A stretch of DNA of 64,000 nt, taken from NCBI GenBank assembly GCA_003255065.1, contig QAOA01002120.1, positions 346,997-410,996 on the forward strand. The letters run 5' to 3'. This document shows, one piece after another, positions 12,515 to 25,533 of this stretch; within the stretch, counting starts at the first letter, position 1; each line of letters begins with the position of its first letter. The position numbers and the translations under genes are program-made. A model generated the notes under the pieces. It was not told where the DNA came from. It saw only the letters and a list, made by a program, of their open reading frames with translations, and made no database searches. This DNA is from Cercis canadensis (taxonomy: Eukaryota > Streptophyta > Magnoliopsida > Fabales > Fabaceae).

Positions 12515-15500
12515 TCAGTTCATTGCATCATAGTCATCCAACTTGTCATTGTACTGCAGTACCTTTCTCTTTATCTTGGATGAATCCACCCATGTAATGA
12601 AGTCTTCCATATTTCTGGTTACAAGGAAAGCTGGGTCAGTAACTGTCTCTGGACCAACTCGTATATGCCCCTGCTCGATGTATGTGACAGCTTCTTTCAA
12701 GTGCTCAGCAAATTTTAATCTCACCAAGACGGTTGAGAGCCTACGCCTGCAAGGGAAAGAATACATCCTAAGAATGAACAAGGACAAAATACTAGCAACA
12801 AAATGTAATAAGGTAATAATCTCATAACATTCTGTTATGTCAAACTCATACTAGTCGCAAAACATCCCAAAAGTATATTTCTTTTTGTTTTTCTCAGGAT
12901 AAAAAATTTCTCGAAGGAGTAAATATTTAATAGTCTCGCTAGAGAGGGTAAATTATGATTAGCTGTCGCTACAAATGAAAAAGATGGAAAATATGCGTAT
13001 GACATACACATATGCAATATTCCAATCTGAAGCAATTGACTTGGTTAATTTCTGTTAGTGGATGTGGGAGAAAGTTAAATATTTATCAGGCAGTTAGGAA
13101 AGAAATATATTCTATAAGAGTAGCAAAACTGGGTCTGCTAGCTCATTTCGCATTACGCAACTCAGTTGGATGAGTGATCATAACAGGGAAACTTTTTAAT
13201 GAAATACACTAACAAGCATACATCTAATCCATGAAACTGTTTTTAGCAACTTATATATATTATGGGTGTGTTTGATTTTAAAAATTATTTTTGAAAACTA
13301 TGTTTAAAAATTGTTCTGCAAAACAAGTATAAAAAAATCTATTTTAAAAATAATTTTTAAATAGCAAAAAACTTGTTTGGTAAAATTATTTTGAGAACAA
13401 GTTTAGAAAACGAAAAAATCGAAAACTTGTTTCATATAAAGTTTTTTTTTTAATTTTATAAATAAATAACAACATCATTTATAGTTGTTCATACTAATTA
13501 TAGGTAGTACAAAAGTAACATTAATAATTATATAAGTTAATATGTATAAATTATTAAGCAAAATTATTATATTCTACTCACATCTAATTTAAAATATAGT
13601 CACAATATAATGTCATTCCTGCTGCCCTTTAATCAGATAATCTTGACAAGTTGTTTTGATTGAAGCTTGTCTCCTTCATGCCTACATTTTCATTTAAAAC
13701 ATCTATTTTTATATTATCAAAATCTTCTCATATGTCAAATAATTAATCACGTAAATTTCAATTGCGTATATAATTATGAATAACACAACAAGCCGTCACT
13801 ATGAATTGCTGCCTACTAGGTTTGTACGATGCCATTAATTTTAAAATAAAAAATTTGTTCTTTAATACTCCAAAGCAATGCTCAATAATCATTCTTAGTG
13901 ATAAATGTCTATAATTAAATAGCTCCTAATGACTCTTTGGTTGTCTATCTCGACTTCTATATTGTTGTACATGATATCTTTCACCTCTATAAGGGGAAAG
14001 AAAACTTCCAGCGCAAGGATACCCAACATCCACAAAATAAAATGAGCCTACATCAATAAATATACATCAACAAATAATATATAAATTGTATATTTTCATC
14101 AAAACAAGATAATTTTGACAATATAATATTTATCATTCGTAGGCCATGAAAATTCTGCATTTGGTTTAGTAAGTGTATTTAAAAAAACCTTGATATCATG
14201 TGCACTACTTTCCCACCCCGAATAGACATATGTGAACATCATATTAAAATCGCAAACACACATCACATTCTGTGTCACAATTGTCTTTCTACATTTGCAC
14301 GATGTTTGTTTTTTAGCATGAACCCATACACTTATGTGTGTGTTATCAATTGCATCTAAACAATTCTATTACAAAAAAAATAAATTATTGATAAAATAAA
14401 AAATTAAAAAGTGCATGAGTAAATTTTTAACAGAAACACATATCTTGAATCATGGATAATAAATTGAGTTAACTTTAATTTTTTCAGGCAATTCTATATA
14501 CTCTTGTTTGATTAGCTCTTTTTTTAATCAACATACTGCTCTCAACACTTCTTTAAAATAACGAAAAATTATTTTTATAGAATGTTGAAAATGGTCTAAT
14601 ACTACTCTTTGATGAATATTATGTCTTTTAATGAACAATAACATAGCAACTTTTTCTTCTATTAACAAATTTCGTAAATTATCTAAGTAACTTTTCCAAT
14701 TTCAATTCATCACAAAAATTAATAAAACATGTTTTTTTTTTTTTTTTTTNTTTTTTTTTTCCATTCGCAACAACTCAAAACAAGTTGTTCCTAATTTATT
14801 TAATAACTCAAAAATAAACTCACGACCAGTTAATGCAGATAATTGTGTTTGTGGTTGTCTGGACTTCAAGAATGCTTTGAGTTATTAAATGGATCAAGGA
14901 CAACTTGTTTTGAGTTATTGCGAAAGCGTGTTTTACTAATTTTTGTGATAAACTAAGGAAAAAAAGTTACTTAGATGATTTACGAAATTTGTTAGTGGAA
15001 GAAAAAATTGACGTGTTCTTGTTCATTATAAGACATAATATTCGCCATAAAGTAGTATCAAACCGTTTTTAACATTCTATAGAAACAATTTCTCGTTATT
15101 TTAAAGAAGTGTTGAAAGTAGTATGTCGATTAAGAAAAGAGCTAATCAAACAAGAGTCTACAAAATTATCTAAAAAAATTAAAACTAACCCAATTTATTA
15201 TTCATAGTTCAAGATATATGTTTCTATTAAGAATTTACTCATGAACTTTTTAATTTTTTATTTCATCAATAATTTATTTTTTGTAATGGTTTGTTTGTAA
15301 TAGAATTGTTTAGGTGCAATTATGACACTCACATAAGTGCATAGGTTCCTTCTGAAAAACAAACATCGTGCAAAAGTAGAAAGACAATTGTGACAAAGAA
15401 TATGATGTGTATTTGTGATTTTAATATTATGTTTACATATGTCTATTTAGGGTGAGAATGTAGTACACATGATGCCAAAATTTTTTTAAATGCACTTACT

Positions 15501-18500
15501 AATCCAAATACAAAATTTCTATGGCCTACAAAGGATAAATATTATATTGTCAAAATTCTCTTGTTTTGCTAAAAATACACAATTTATATATTATTTGTTA
15601 ATATATATTTATTGATGTAGACTTATTTTATCTTGTGGATGTTAGATATCCTTATACTGAAGGTTTTCTTCCCCCTTATAGAGGTGAAAGATATCATGCA
15701 CAACAATATAGAAGTCGAGGTAGACAACCAAAGAGTCATCAAGAGTTATTTAATTATAGACATTCATTACTAAGAATGACTATTGAATGTTGTTTTGGAA
15801 TATTAAAGAACAGATTTCTTATTTTAAAATTAATGTTACTGTATAAACCTAGTAGACAGCGACTCATAGTGATGGCTTATTGTGTTATTCATAATTATAT
15901 AAGCAAGTGGGATTTATATGATCAATTGTTTGACATATGAGAAGATATTGATGATGCAGAAATAGAGGTTTTAAATGAAAACATAGACATGAGTGAGACA
16001 AACTCCAATCAATACAACTTGTCAAGATTATCTAATCAAGGGACAACAGAAATGACAGCTATAAATGATGTTATTATTTATTTACAAAATTAGTCATCAT
16101 AAAAATTAAAAAAAAAAAAAACTTTATATCAAACGATTTTTTTATTTTTTTTTGTTTTCTAAATTTGTTCTCAAAATAATTTTACCAAACAAGTTTTTTA
16201 TTATTTGCTATTTAAAAATTATTTTCAAAAAAGTTTATCAAACATATTTTTTGTTTATTCTTTTGTTTTGCAGAACAATTTTTAAACATAGTTTTCAAAA
16301 ATAATTTTTAAAAACAAAAAAACAAAAACAGAATCAAAAGGTATTTGAAAGTGTTTTTGTTTTTTTTTTTGTTTTTAAAAACCATTTTTGAAAACAGTCA
16401 AATCTTGTTTTTAAAACAATTTTGTGAGAAGAAGTTTTCAAAACATGTTTTTGAAAATAACCTTATTAAACAAGTTTTTTTGTTTTATTATTTTCAAAAA
16501 CAAAAACAATTTTTAAAAACAAAAATCAAACAGACCCACACCCCTGTTTTCCGCCTTTTACTTGTTTTGGGAACAAAAACAATCTTATTTTATTTTTGTT
16601 TTCTTGTTTTTAGAACAATGTTTTGAGAATAAATTTTCAAAACATGTAAACAAAAACAGCCTTATCAAACAAGTTTTTTTGTTTTATTTTTTTCAAAAAC
16701 AAAAAACAGTTTTTAAAAATTAAAATCAAACAGACCCTATCTGGAGGTGCTGAGCTTCACATTGCAACTCGTATAGATGCTAATACATCACACATTATCA
16801 TTGGCTCCCAGTCTTGAATATTAAAATATATTTTTCTTCTTTTGATATATATTTCTCCGGAAATTGAAATACACAAACAAATACAAGATAATAAAAATGC
16901 AGGAAAGTGTTCTTACCTACAGAAGGATGACACTGTCAAATGTTCACATTGTGTGATGCTTTGCCTAGTTGGTATTACACCAATATTGTACCTGTCATTC
17001 ACGAGAGAGATTAGCTCTTTGCTTAGCAAAAATAATAAGTAATACAAACAACTATTTTAATTATAGACACAGTTAGATGGCCAAAAAAATTTGCGAATCC
17101 ATGCGCCAATACTCTATAACATACAGTTGCCAGAAAAGTAAAGGAAGAACAAAAGGACAAACGAACTGCAACTTCAACATGGAAATTCGAAGATATCAGA
17201 AAGCACTACATATCAATAATGATGATTTTTTACATGTTTATAAGTACTCCGAAGAAAGAACCAAATTGAGTAGATAACTAGATATAGATACATATGTGCA
17301 AACGAAGTAAAATGAAAGGAGAATGGGGAAAGGAAGCATCAAAACTATACAATGTTTCCAATCATTGGAAGAATCCTTATTTTCTTGTTTTACTATATCT
17401 CTTTTCTGAACAACATAAAAGGAAAAATGAAAATGTTAGAACTGATGAGCAAGAATATACAAACAGGATTATTAGGGTTGACCATGATGAGTCAAAGATG
17501 AATTAGGCTCGGTTTGGGGCCCAAACCAACCAAGAAGCAGCCAAGAGCTTGGCTTTGTTTCAGCCAACAAACTGATCTGAATCCTCTGAAGGTTTTCAGT
17601 TCATTACTCATAAGCCAGCTGAACAAATGCATGTAAAGTCTTCCAATCACATTTTGGAAATTAATTGTTTGCAAAATGTCTGCCTAATATTCCCCCTCCT
17701 TAAAAATAAATTGTCTGCCTCCAACCCCTTTCACAAAACCCTAAAACTCAAACCAACCCCAGGTATCAGGAGCAATGTGTCCCATCACTCTCCCTCCCCA
17801 GGCTATGAAAAGAGATGCAGTGCGAGAACTTCAGTAGGATGTTGTTGAACCCACTGGAAAAGAGTGCACTGATTAAGGTGGCTTAGATAAAGCATAATGA
17901 TGACAGCTTAAAAAGCTTTAACAATGGAAACTGCAAGTACAAATAGGGGAACAACAAAGGGAAAAGAGGATCCAATTTTCTGATTTGGAGTTCTTTTCCA
18001 TTTTTGCTTTCAATTTTTCTTGATCCCAAAGCCTAAGGTTTTTGCAGTACATGTAGTTTTTTCTTCCATTGTGGTATAACACCAAAAAATTAAAAAATGG
18101 CTAGATTCAAAATAAGCCATGCTTATAATTTTAATTTTATCAAGAGTAGAGTCCAGCAGCTAAAAGCTTGATCCACTTAAGCTGAACCATGGAATCCTGT
18201 TTTAATGCTAATTTGGTGTATTCCAAAATATATGATCTGTTTAGAAGACTACACGTGCTGTTCCATGTCCAATCTGAGATGGTGTATAGTGATATTTCTT
18301 TTCTGTTTTCTTAAGAAGACCTCTTGTCCTCTGCCTATAGACTTCTTTCCTCCATCAATGAATTCTTCTTTTATTAAACATTAGTAATAATAATAATAGC
18401 AACAACAACAATAACAATATTCCCATTCCACCTCATTATTCTGTAACTCGGGATACCTAATAAACTCAACTTGAAATTGCTCATGGTGGTAGACATATAA

Positions 18501-20214
18501 ATAGTTCTCAGCAAAATATATTTGACCAACTTAAAGGCTCTAGTAGAAAGAGTTGGTCCATAATCTGCCAACCAAGTGGAAGACGTTTATAACACATGAT
18601 AATGAGTAGAAGATTACTGAAGATTGAAGCTTATGACCGTGCTTGGAGTAAATAAAATGGAATGTGGAAGAAAACAACGAAAAAAAAAATTTCTTGTCAG
18701 GATGCCTTACAAGGCAGGAAATGAGGAAAGCGAAGGGCACAATTTAGTTCCTTGGAATCCACTTTTCCCCTACTTTTCTTTGATGACTTGACCAGGAAAG
18801 AGATGGAAGATTTTCATTGAAATTTCGTGAATTCCAAATTTTACCCAAGAATAATTACTTGTATGAAGGAAAATTTTATTTATTTCAGTTTCTTCTGATT
18901 TTATTTCCTTTTTTTTTTTTTTATAAAAGAAGAACTTTTATTAGAGAGAAAGAAAGAGTACAAAGGTTGAGGAGGGCAAGAAATCCCCTTCTCTAAGATT
19001 CAGCAGGAAGCATTCTCTCACTTTAGATTACTTAATTTATTTGGTTTAAAATTTTTTATTTTTCCAAACTATTTTTTTTTTTTTGTTTTAAAATTTTGTT
19101 CTTAAATCTTGCACTTAAAACCTGTCTTACAGAAACAACCAGCCATGGATCTCCATTGTTTATTTCATCTCTGTTTCCAGCTAATACCAGCAGAAACAGC
19201 AAGACAGTGGTCAACCTTAAAACAAGATCAAACTTTTCATTGGAAACTGTTTAGGCTAACTTATCTTTTCCAAGTTCATAACTTCATAGCATGGACAAAA
19301 AGCTCACTGACATCCATTGAAATAATTTTGTTATGACTTATCTAAGTATATAGCAACCCTATGGCTAACAAGACCAAAGAAAAAGAAAAGGGACAACTCA
19401 ACTATTTTTCTCATGATATCAAATGGCCATACATACTCACACAGTTCAAGTGCTTTACAGAAATCATCCAACAATTAATAGATAATCTGCAACCTTTTCT
19501 TTTGGCTAATATGGTAGATCTAATTAAGGTAATGATTTACATCCTTATTTGTAATTGAATCAAGGAAACTCAAATTCATTAGGCCTAAAACAATTCAGTT
19601 CAAATAAAATTGTTGGACAACAAAAAAACTTCAAGAGTGATAGAAGAACAAGAAATTATATATTATTTCAAAAGCAACCATAGTAAATGCTTGTTAATTT
19701 ACATCATCAGTCATTATTATTAAATTTAATAGTAAAATATGAGACAAGACATTCAAGTCATCATTTTGAACTTCAAAATTACTAATAGGATCAAACACTA
19801 GTTTGAAAAGTACACCTCTATGGGTGGTGAGTTAAGTGAACTTACAGCTTTTCCAAGAGCACATCAGTCATCTCAATCCGAAAAGGTTCCTTTGGGTCCA
19901 TCTGCTTCATCATGTTCACTAACTTCTGAACCATCCGGCACAAACTTGAATATCTATTAATTTTGCCACCATCCCAGAAGCCAAAATAATAAACTATGTT
20001 AACTAAGAGTCAGATTAGAGAAGGAAATATCTTAAGTCAGAACAATGAGAATAAAATAGAAACAGAATTATGGGTAATACTTTTTGTAATCATCACGTCC
20101 AGTAACATGGTAGCGCTGCATAACCTGGTTTTCTCTGTGACCTCCTTCTCTCTTCCATTCCAAAAAATTAACCTTCTTCAACAGCTTCTTCTCATGAAAC
20201 TTCAACTTCCTCAT
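12515..20214 (-). CDS. IMP3: IMP3, U3 small nucleolar RNP protein with S4 domain
   Basis: Component of the U3 snoRNP (IMP3-IMP4-MPP10 group) that helps pair U3 snoRNA with pre-rRNA for 18S processing in the nucleolus. Four exons splice in frame: 20081-20214 (start, [17 protein letters not shown]), 19846-19953 ([14 protein letters not shown]), 16917-16991 ([11 protein letters not shown]) and 12515-12746 ([19 protein letters not shown], ending LDDYDAMN). The product is 182 residues, the normal family length. The S4 RNA-binding fold lies in the C-terminal half, with the [18 protein letters not shown] loop. Introns are 127 bp, 2.85 kb and 4.17 kb; the largest holds a Harbinger-type palindrome. 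The coding exons show no damage. Confidence 0.96.
13793..14360 (-). pseudogene. Decayed Harbinger-type transposase, left-arm copy
   Basis: The minus strand reads outward from the palindrome centre and gives fragments matching the right-arm copy: a [21 protein letters not shown] block near 13960-14030, then [19 protein letters not shown] near 13870-13940. An in-frame stop separates these pieces and no long frame survives. The layout matches the C-terminal half of DDE_Tnp_4 nucleases. It is not functional. Confidence 0.65.
15300..15940 (+). pseudogene. Decayed Harbinger-type transposase, right-arm copy
   Basis: The plus strand keeps an open stretch, 15635-15940, reading [20 protein letters not shown], then [19 protein letters not shown] and AYCVIHNYI. 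This is the C-terminal part of PIF/Harbinger transposases (DDE_Tnp_4). Upstream, 15300-15600 reads as a degenerate form of the central catalytic region, with KSRKTIVT and a CICDFN-like block in an interrupted frame. The usual DGTH motif near 15310-15330 is not preserved. No complete transposase can be made. Confidence 0.75.
18913..19015 (-). mobile_element. Short LINE-like 3' tail in IMP3 intron 2
   Basis: The minus strand reads TTGCCCTCCTC, then CTCTCTAATAAAAG, then a poly-A tail. The other tails in this window share this layout: a GGATTT..TCCTC motif, an AATAAA-like signal, then A-rich sequence. No coding part is left, so the call rests on pattern similarity alone. Confidence 0.4.
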
Positions 20215-21299
20215 TGTTTTCCCCTGTCCTCACAGTTAAATACTTAATAGACACACAAACACAAGGAATTTTTTTACAGAGAAAGAAGACTTCATTAGAA
20301 AATTGAAGTACAAGGTGCAATGATAACACAACCTTAAAATAGCCAAAAGAGAAAAACAGAGGACGGATTCATTGGTTTGAGTTGACGTACAAAGACGAGG
20401 GATATTAGATAAGTGGTTCATTTATTGCCTACTCCATGCACATCTAACCTTTAGATTATGAATTGGTTTTGGTGAAAATTGAGTTTGAACCAGAGTTGAT
20501 TTTGGTAATTTAAGTTTGGATATGCTATTTAAAATTGATTTTGCAAGGTTGGTTTTGTTTAGAGTAGGTAGAATTAGTCAAAAGTAACTTTGAGCTGCTT
20601 CAGACAAAACCTTGGTTTTGCAGATTCCCGAGGCAAACTCAACTTTGCCTCTTGGTTTGCCAAACATTCCATTTTGTCTCAAAATAGATTTTGGACACTG
20701 CAGAATCAATTCTGCATTGTATCCAAACCTGCACACAGGCCAAACCTAACAATAAATTCCTCCTTGATTCCAAGTTCAAAACACAAAAGTAACTCCTTGA
20801 TATTTTCTTTCAATCAACTTCTTTTAGTCCTGGCACAGTCCACGTATTCAGGTTGAATTTGCGACTAAAGTAACAGATCACTAATTGAATCCTTCACCTT
20901 TTTCACCTTTCCTATGTTCAGAAATTGTTTGTCATTTAGGGTTAGAAATGCCATCAATGCTTTGTTCTTTTACAGAAAACAGTTGAATCCATCTAGCTAT
21001 CAACATAATGTCAGTGCATTTTAAAACTGACAAATGTGTATTTAGCTGAAAGCAAGGAAATATTAAATGGGTCCAACTTAACAGATGAAATGATAAAATA
21101 TTCTTTAAGAATTTTAGCAACAAGGTTTCACTGCTCTTCTGTTTGGAAATTATTTTTTATTAGCTCAATTTGTCCTAGATTTTATCGTTTAACCATACAC
21201 ACCAAGCCAAATCATTACTACAACTAATAAAGCAAAAGGCTAGTTTTCTCATTTGTTAAACAAACACCTTAAGAATTATTAGTGTGGTGTACAAAATAT

Positions 21300-21560
21300 T
21301 TTTCAGAATTTTTTTTAATAAAACAAGAATTTATTAAGGCAAGGAAGAAGGATAAAAAAGTAGGACCAGAGCCCCTCCTAAAACAAAAGAAAAAACAGAA
21401 CCAAAGAAACAGGTACAATAAGCTCAAAAGAGCTCTCCAATCCCTCTGAATATCCAAAAAAAATAAAAAACCCTTAAAATACCCATGGGCCGACACCCAT
21501 AATGAGGCAAAGGAAACCAGAATGTTATCCTCTATAAGGATTATAGCTATGAAGTTACTA
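21300..21560 (-). mobile_element. 5'-truncated L1 LINE, ORF2 C-terminus and tail
   Basis: The minus strand translates to SFASLWVSAHGYFKGF followed by IQRDWRALL, the usual last residues of plant L1 ORF2 proteins. A T-rich 3' UTR and an A-rich end follow near 21300. The rest of the element is missing, as expected for truncated reverse transcription. It lies in the putative IMP3 leader intron. Confidence 0.65.
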
Positions 21561-21844
21561 ACAGATAGCCTGGCAAATTGATTTAAGGAATATACTGCAG
21601 ATTGCACAAAACTAAATAGAAGCAAAGTAAGAAGTACACACAAAGAAGCTATAAGAGGTTTCAACCACAAGCTAGGTGCTCACTAAGCTAAAAAATATTT
21701 TCACAAGTGATTGAGAAAAATACAGATAACTGGAAGGTAATACTCGTGTTAAGAAAAAGATCAGAATCAAATAGAAAACTTACCAATTAATGTTAAGATT
21801 GAATAGAAAAATCACCAAGCTCAGTTGCCTAATTTGAAATTTTT

Positions 21845-22020
21845 TCATTTCTTGTTGAAAGGAGACTTTATTAATTGAGAGAAAGATAAAGGTTACAAAT
21901 CTGGAAGATAAAAAAATCCTCAAACAAGGCAGCAAAAGCAAAAAGGAGTAAACATCAGCACAAGAGGGCTCTAGAGTTCCTTTCCATATCAGAAAAAGAA
22001 ACTTCCATGAAAAATCCACA
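21845..22020 (-). mobile_element. 5'-truncated LINE tail, diverged
   Basis: The minus strand has a diverged form of the same ORF2 end (DMERNSRALLC) followed by GAGGATTTTTTTATC and AATAAAGTCTCC before the tail. Same family as the copy at 21300-21560 and in the same orientation. Confidence 0.5.
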
Positions 22021-22344
22021 GCAAAGTAAGAAAAATAATCCTATCCCACATAAGATGAGTAGGTAAAGATCTCTAGCTGAAAATATGCGCATTACACTCA
22101 AGCCAAATGCATTACACACCATCAAAGAGATCAAAATTCCATATCACTTTCAACTCCTTTCTTCTTCCAAATCCTCAGAAGTAGATCGAGAAGAAAACCT
22201 CTAAGTTAGGCAGGCGGATCCAGTATTCTTCAAAAACCTAAACAGCTCACTCCACTACTGCCAAATTAATGCATCAGTTACAGTTTAGTCTTAAATTGTT
22301 TTATTGGTTTCTCTTTGGTGCACAACTCATGGTCTCTTTAAGGT

Positions 22345-22512
22345 GTTTCTTTGACCGAGATGGCACGAGATTGGAGAGCCCTTCTACATTGATGTTTTCT
22401 TCTATATTTGCTAGATATATTTTTTTTTTCTCCTAGAGGATAGCTTATCCTCTTCTCATCTTGCACTCTTCCTTTCTTAGCACAATTCTTCATTTATCCA
22501 AAAAAAATTGAG
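22345..22512 (+). mobile_element. 5'-truncated LINE tail
   Basis: The plus strand reads ARDWRALLH and a stop, then a T-rich 3' UTR with GAGGATAGCTTATCCTCTTC, and ends in CCAAAAAAAATTG. It is opposed to the two copies just to its left. Confidence 0.6.
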
Positions 22513-23200
22513 ACGTATCAGAGTTCGTAAAAGTCTCAGGCTCAGCCAATGACATAAAATGAAAGAGAAAGAAGAAACCTAAGCAGATGGCTCCAGAGTC
22601 CGGATTTAATGGAGAATTATAAGGGAAAAGCAAAAATCTAAACAGAATTTAAATTTTACCAGTTATGTCACAAGTTATGCCTGATGCAATGATTCATAGG
22701 AACTTCCAATAAGTTGGTTATAGAAGTCCATGGATTGAGAAGTAGAGTCAAGAATGAAGTTGATTCAATGATATACTAGAGCTCAACTAAACTTATATCA
22801 GACAAAAGCCCTGGTAATGTGTGAAAGACGGTCTTAGATTCTCGAGCTGAAATGGGAGCAATCATACACGTTCACAAGCAGCAGATAATCAAGAAGCCAT
22901 TCGTCTCTTTCAATATCAAAAATTGATTTCTTAAGCATTGATGGGAGCAGAGAAAATAAGTAAATCAAAGAAAGAAATTACTTTCGCGGGGAGCAGAGAA
23001 GAGCGCTAGGATGAAGTAGAAAAAGACGATGGCGGAGCGCTCCAACCTCCAAGACGACGGCTGGGTGTTGTAATGAAGAAGAAGAGCAGGAACACGGAGC
23101 TGGAATGGAAGAAGAAGAAGAACACTAAGTCAAGAACAATGGAGGAAGATGGCTGCGTTTTGGACTTTGGGGTTCTCTGTTGATCTCCAAGTTCCAAATT

Positions 23201-25533
23201 TTACCGCAGAAAGAGAGCGTGGGAATGAAAATCACATGAGTAGTGTAGTACTACGCCATATCTCTTTATTGATGGGTTTTGGTGAAAATTAGTGTTATTA
23301 CGAATATTTTTCAAAAAAATGAGTTAATTAATGTGAATTAAAATAATTAATTTTTTTTTATAAAATATATAAATAGATTAATACTGAAAAAGTGTAAAAA
23401 AAAAATAAGAATAGTATTTTTTAACATAATTAAGTTTAAATTTTGTTAATTATTTTAAAATTTAATACATGTAATTCGATTTTTTTACTTTGTTGCAATC
23501 AAATAATTTCTTGTTTTCCTCCTTATAAATTGCATTTCTTAATAATAGAGCTTTATTTTTTCTTAATAATAGAAAAAATATCAGATGCAAGGCTAATATT
23601 AAAGTATGCCACTTGTTAGTAGCTCCGCATACTGAATTTCCAATAATGCTTCATTTGAACATAGCTCCACATTGTTCTTACAGCAATTAGTTTGTTCCCT
23701 GATACACATAACATAATTAATTAACGAATTTTTTTAAAAAAAAATAAAATTTCAAGTTCAAATTCACATTTCCAATAATCCAAGCTAAATATTCGAGCTA
23801 CAGGCTGATTGACCATAATATTAAGATTTTATAATTTATTTACACATTTATAACAATTTTAAATTTATTTACTTTAATATTATGCTTTTTAAAAAATTAA
23901 AAACTAAAAAAAATGAATTTTGACATGTGGGGTCCATTGGATACGCCGATAGAACCACAACGTGTCCATTCATAATCTTTTTATATCATATTTAGTTTTT
24001 ACACATTGACTTTTTCATAATTTTACACATCCAAACATTGCAGTTTTTTGCTTTTTTTTTTATTATTCTTAAAGCAATAAGAGAGGGCACGTCATGGGGT
24101 CACTGACGTGTTTGGTGATCTCCACATGTCAGTTATGTTTTTATTTTTATTTTTTTTAAAAAAATTATAATATTTAGATAATTAAATTAAAAACTGTTAT
24201 AAATTAGTAAATTTGTTTGTAAAGTATAATATCCATGTGAAAGAACCTCAAGCTACATATATACAAAAAAGACAAAAAAAAAAAAAAACAAAACAAAAAT
24301 TGTCCACTCCTAAATACCATATAATGTGCCTCTACTTGAATTTTGCAACGCAGTCAATATTCTTTACTTTTAACTGACAGAACCTACTGTTATAACTTAT
24401 AGGGAATGATAATTGAATCAAACCTTCAAATAAAATGAAAATTCTATTACACACAGATCAAATGAATCAATTCTAGTTCCTCATAGAAGCAAAACAGAAG
24501 TAGAAGGAAAAAAAGGGACAAATAGCAGTAAGCTTCTCGCCAACTCCGAAGTCTAAGAATACCACCCCAAAACAACAACAATCAATCGGTAACGAAATCT
24601 CTAATAATCTGTTTCATTTCTGTAGTAACTTCACCATCATAAGCACAAATAGGAACAGACAAATAGAAATAGAGGGTACGGCATTTTCTCAAAGAAAAAG
24701 TAAAGGACTAAAAGAATGTATATGCTTATAACACCATTAACAACATTAAAAGCATTCCGCATTTTGATACTTAAAAACTTTAATAGAACTTTGATAGCCA
24801 TGGAGAAAGATTACAAAGAATTAAAGATTACTATAATCTTTATGCAATTTTTTTGCCCTCTTACTAAATATCAATTGTAGTCATGGATATTGAACATGGT
24901 AGCATGCATATTTCCATCTCAGAGGTTGCAGGTTCTTATAAAATTTAAAAAACCCTACAACTAAAGAACTTGCAACCTGCAACTATTTACAATGACCATC
25001 TTTTTCGAATCAATCTGCAACCTTCAACTGTTTACACCCCAAGAGCCTGCGACCTTTAACCTCTTACCTCTTAGTGTTATCCCTCTATTCTGGTTATAAA
25101 ATAAAAATGAATCTGCAAATTTGCATTGACTTTTCCGATTATTTTGTTTTAAAGAAAAAGGTTATAATGAACTCTATTGTATTAAACTTATAAAGCTTCT
25201 CCAAAGAGAAAGTCAGGACCCAAAATAAAAGTATAGAAAGTGAAATAATGATTGATGAATGCATGAAAGCACGACAAAATGGTCAACAATTCATATCTTG
25301 CATAGTGTGTTTGATATATTCAGTCTCCTTTACAGTGACAAAGATGGGTCACCCCAAGTGAAAGTGAGATAGAGAAAGAGTAAGACAAAGATTATGAAGA
25401 GAAAAGAAATTCATAAAACTATACAAAAGAGAGCAATGGATGAGTGTTCACGAAAATAGCAAGAACGTTGGTCGAATGTTGTTGTGATAATCATTTATAG
25501 GAGAAAAATTCCTTTTAGGGTTTATCAGCTTAC
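23201..25533. other. AT-rich intergenic stretch, no confident gene
   Basis: From 23280 to 24300 the sequence is very AT-rich with T and A runs and no exon-like segment. From 24500 to 25500, two short minus-strand segments could be coding: one ending in EMKQIIRDFVTD and a stop at 24582-24619 behind a CTACAG acceptor, and one near 25290-25330. Neither matches a family I know. IMP3 regulatory sequence is expected near 23200-23400. Confidence 0.4.

Larger units (their letters stand above)
13268..16335. repeat. About 3.1-kb palindrome with arms near 1.5 kb
   Basis: Sequence from 13268 rightward reappears as its reverse complement running leftward from about 16335. Matched blocks include 13280-13400 with 16160-16320, 13870-14040 with 15635-15830, 14560-14730 with 14925-15090, and 14760-14810 with 14873-14922. 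The loop is only about 60 bp, near 14812-14872. The arms differ at many positions, so they are old copies and not a duplicated assembly. A T run with an N at 14750 interrupts the left arm. Confidence 0.85.
13264..16737. mobile_element. Harbinger-type composite element in IMP3 intron 3
   Basis: The left end (13264) reads GGGTGTGTTTGATTTT and the right end (16737) is the reverse complement of GGGTCTGTTTGATTTT. TAT flanks both ends (13261-13263 and 16738-16740), which fits a 3-bp target duplication. Inside are two opposed, decayed copies of a PIF/Harbinger-type (DDE_Tnp_4) transposase. A further copy of the right terminus ends at 16537, so the right flank (16336-16737) appears to contain two tandem terminal blocks rich in CAAAAA/TTTTTG. 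No second, Myb-like reading frame was recognised. The element lies wholly inside an intron. Harbinger TSDs are usually TTA or TAA, so the TAT flank weakens the exact boundaries. Confidence 0.7.
20223..23200 (-). other. IMP3: IMP3 leader: 5' UTR exon and long leader intron
   Basis: Just upstream of the IMP3 ATG there is a clean acceptor (GAGGACAG|GGGAAAACAATG, exon from 20223). A plausible donor (GCGAAA|GTAATT) is at 22982/22981, after a GC-richer block (22982 to about 23200) of the kind seen in plant first exons. This would give a non-coding first exon and a 2.76-kb leader intron carrying several LINE tails. Short frames inside the first-exon block are Ser/Phe low-complexity and are not called. 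Confidence 0.55.

Noticed and set aside
16345..16626. 93-residue Phe/Lys frame
   Set aside because: It is translation of CAAAAA/TTTTTG transposon terminal repeats.
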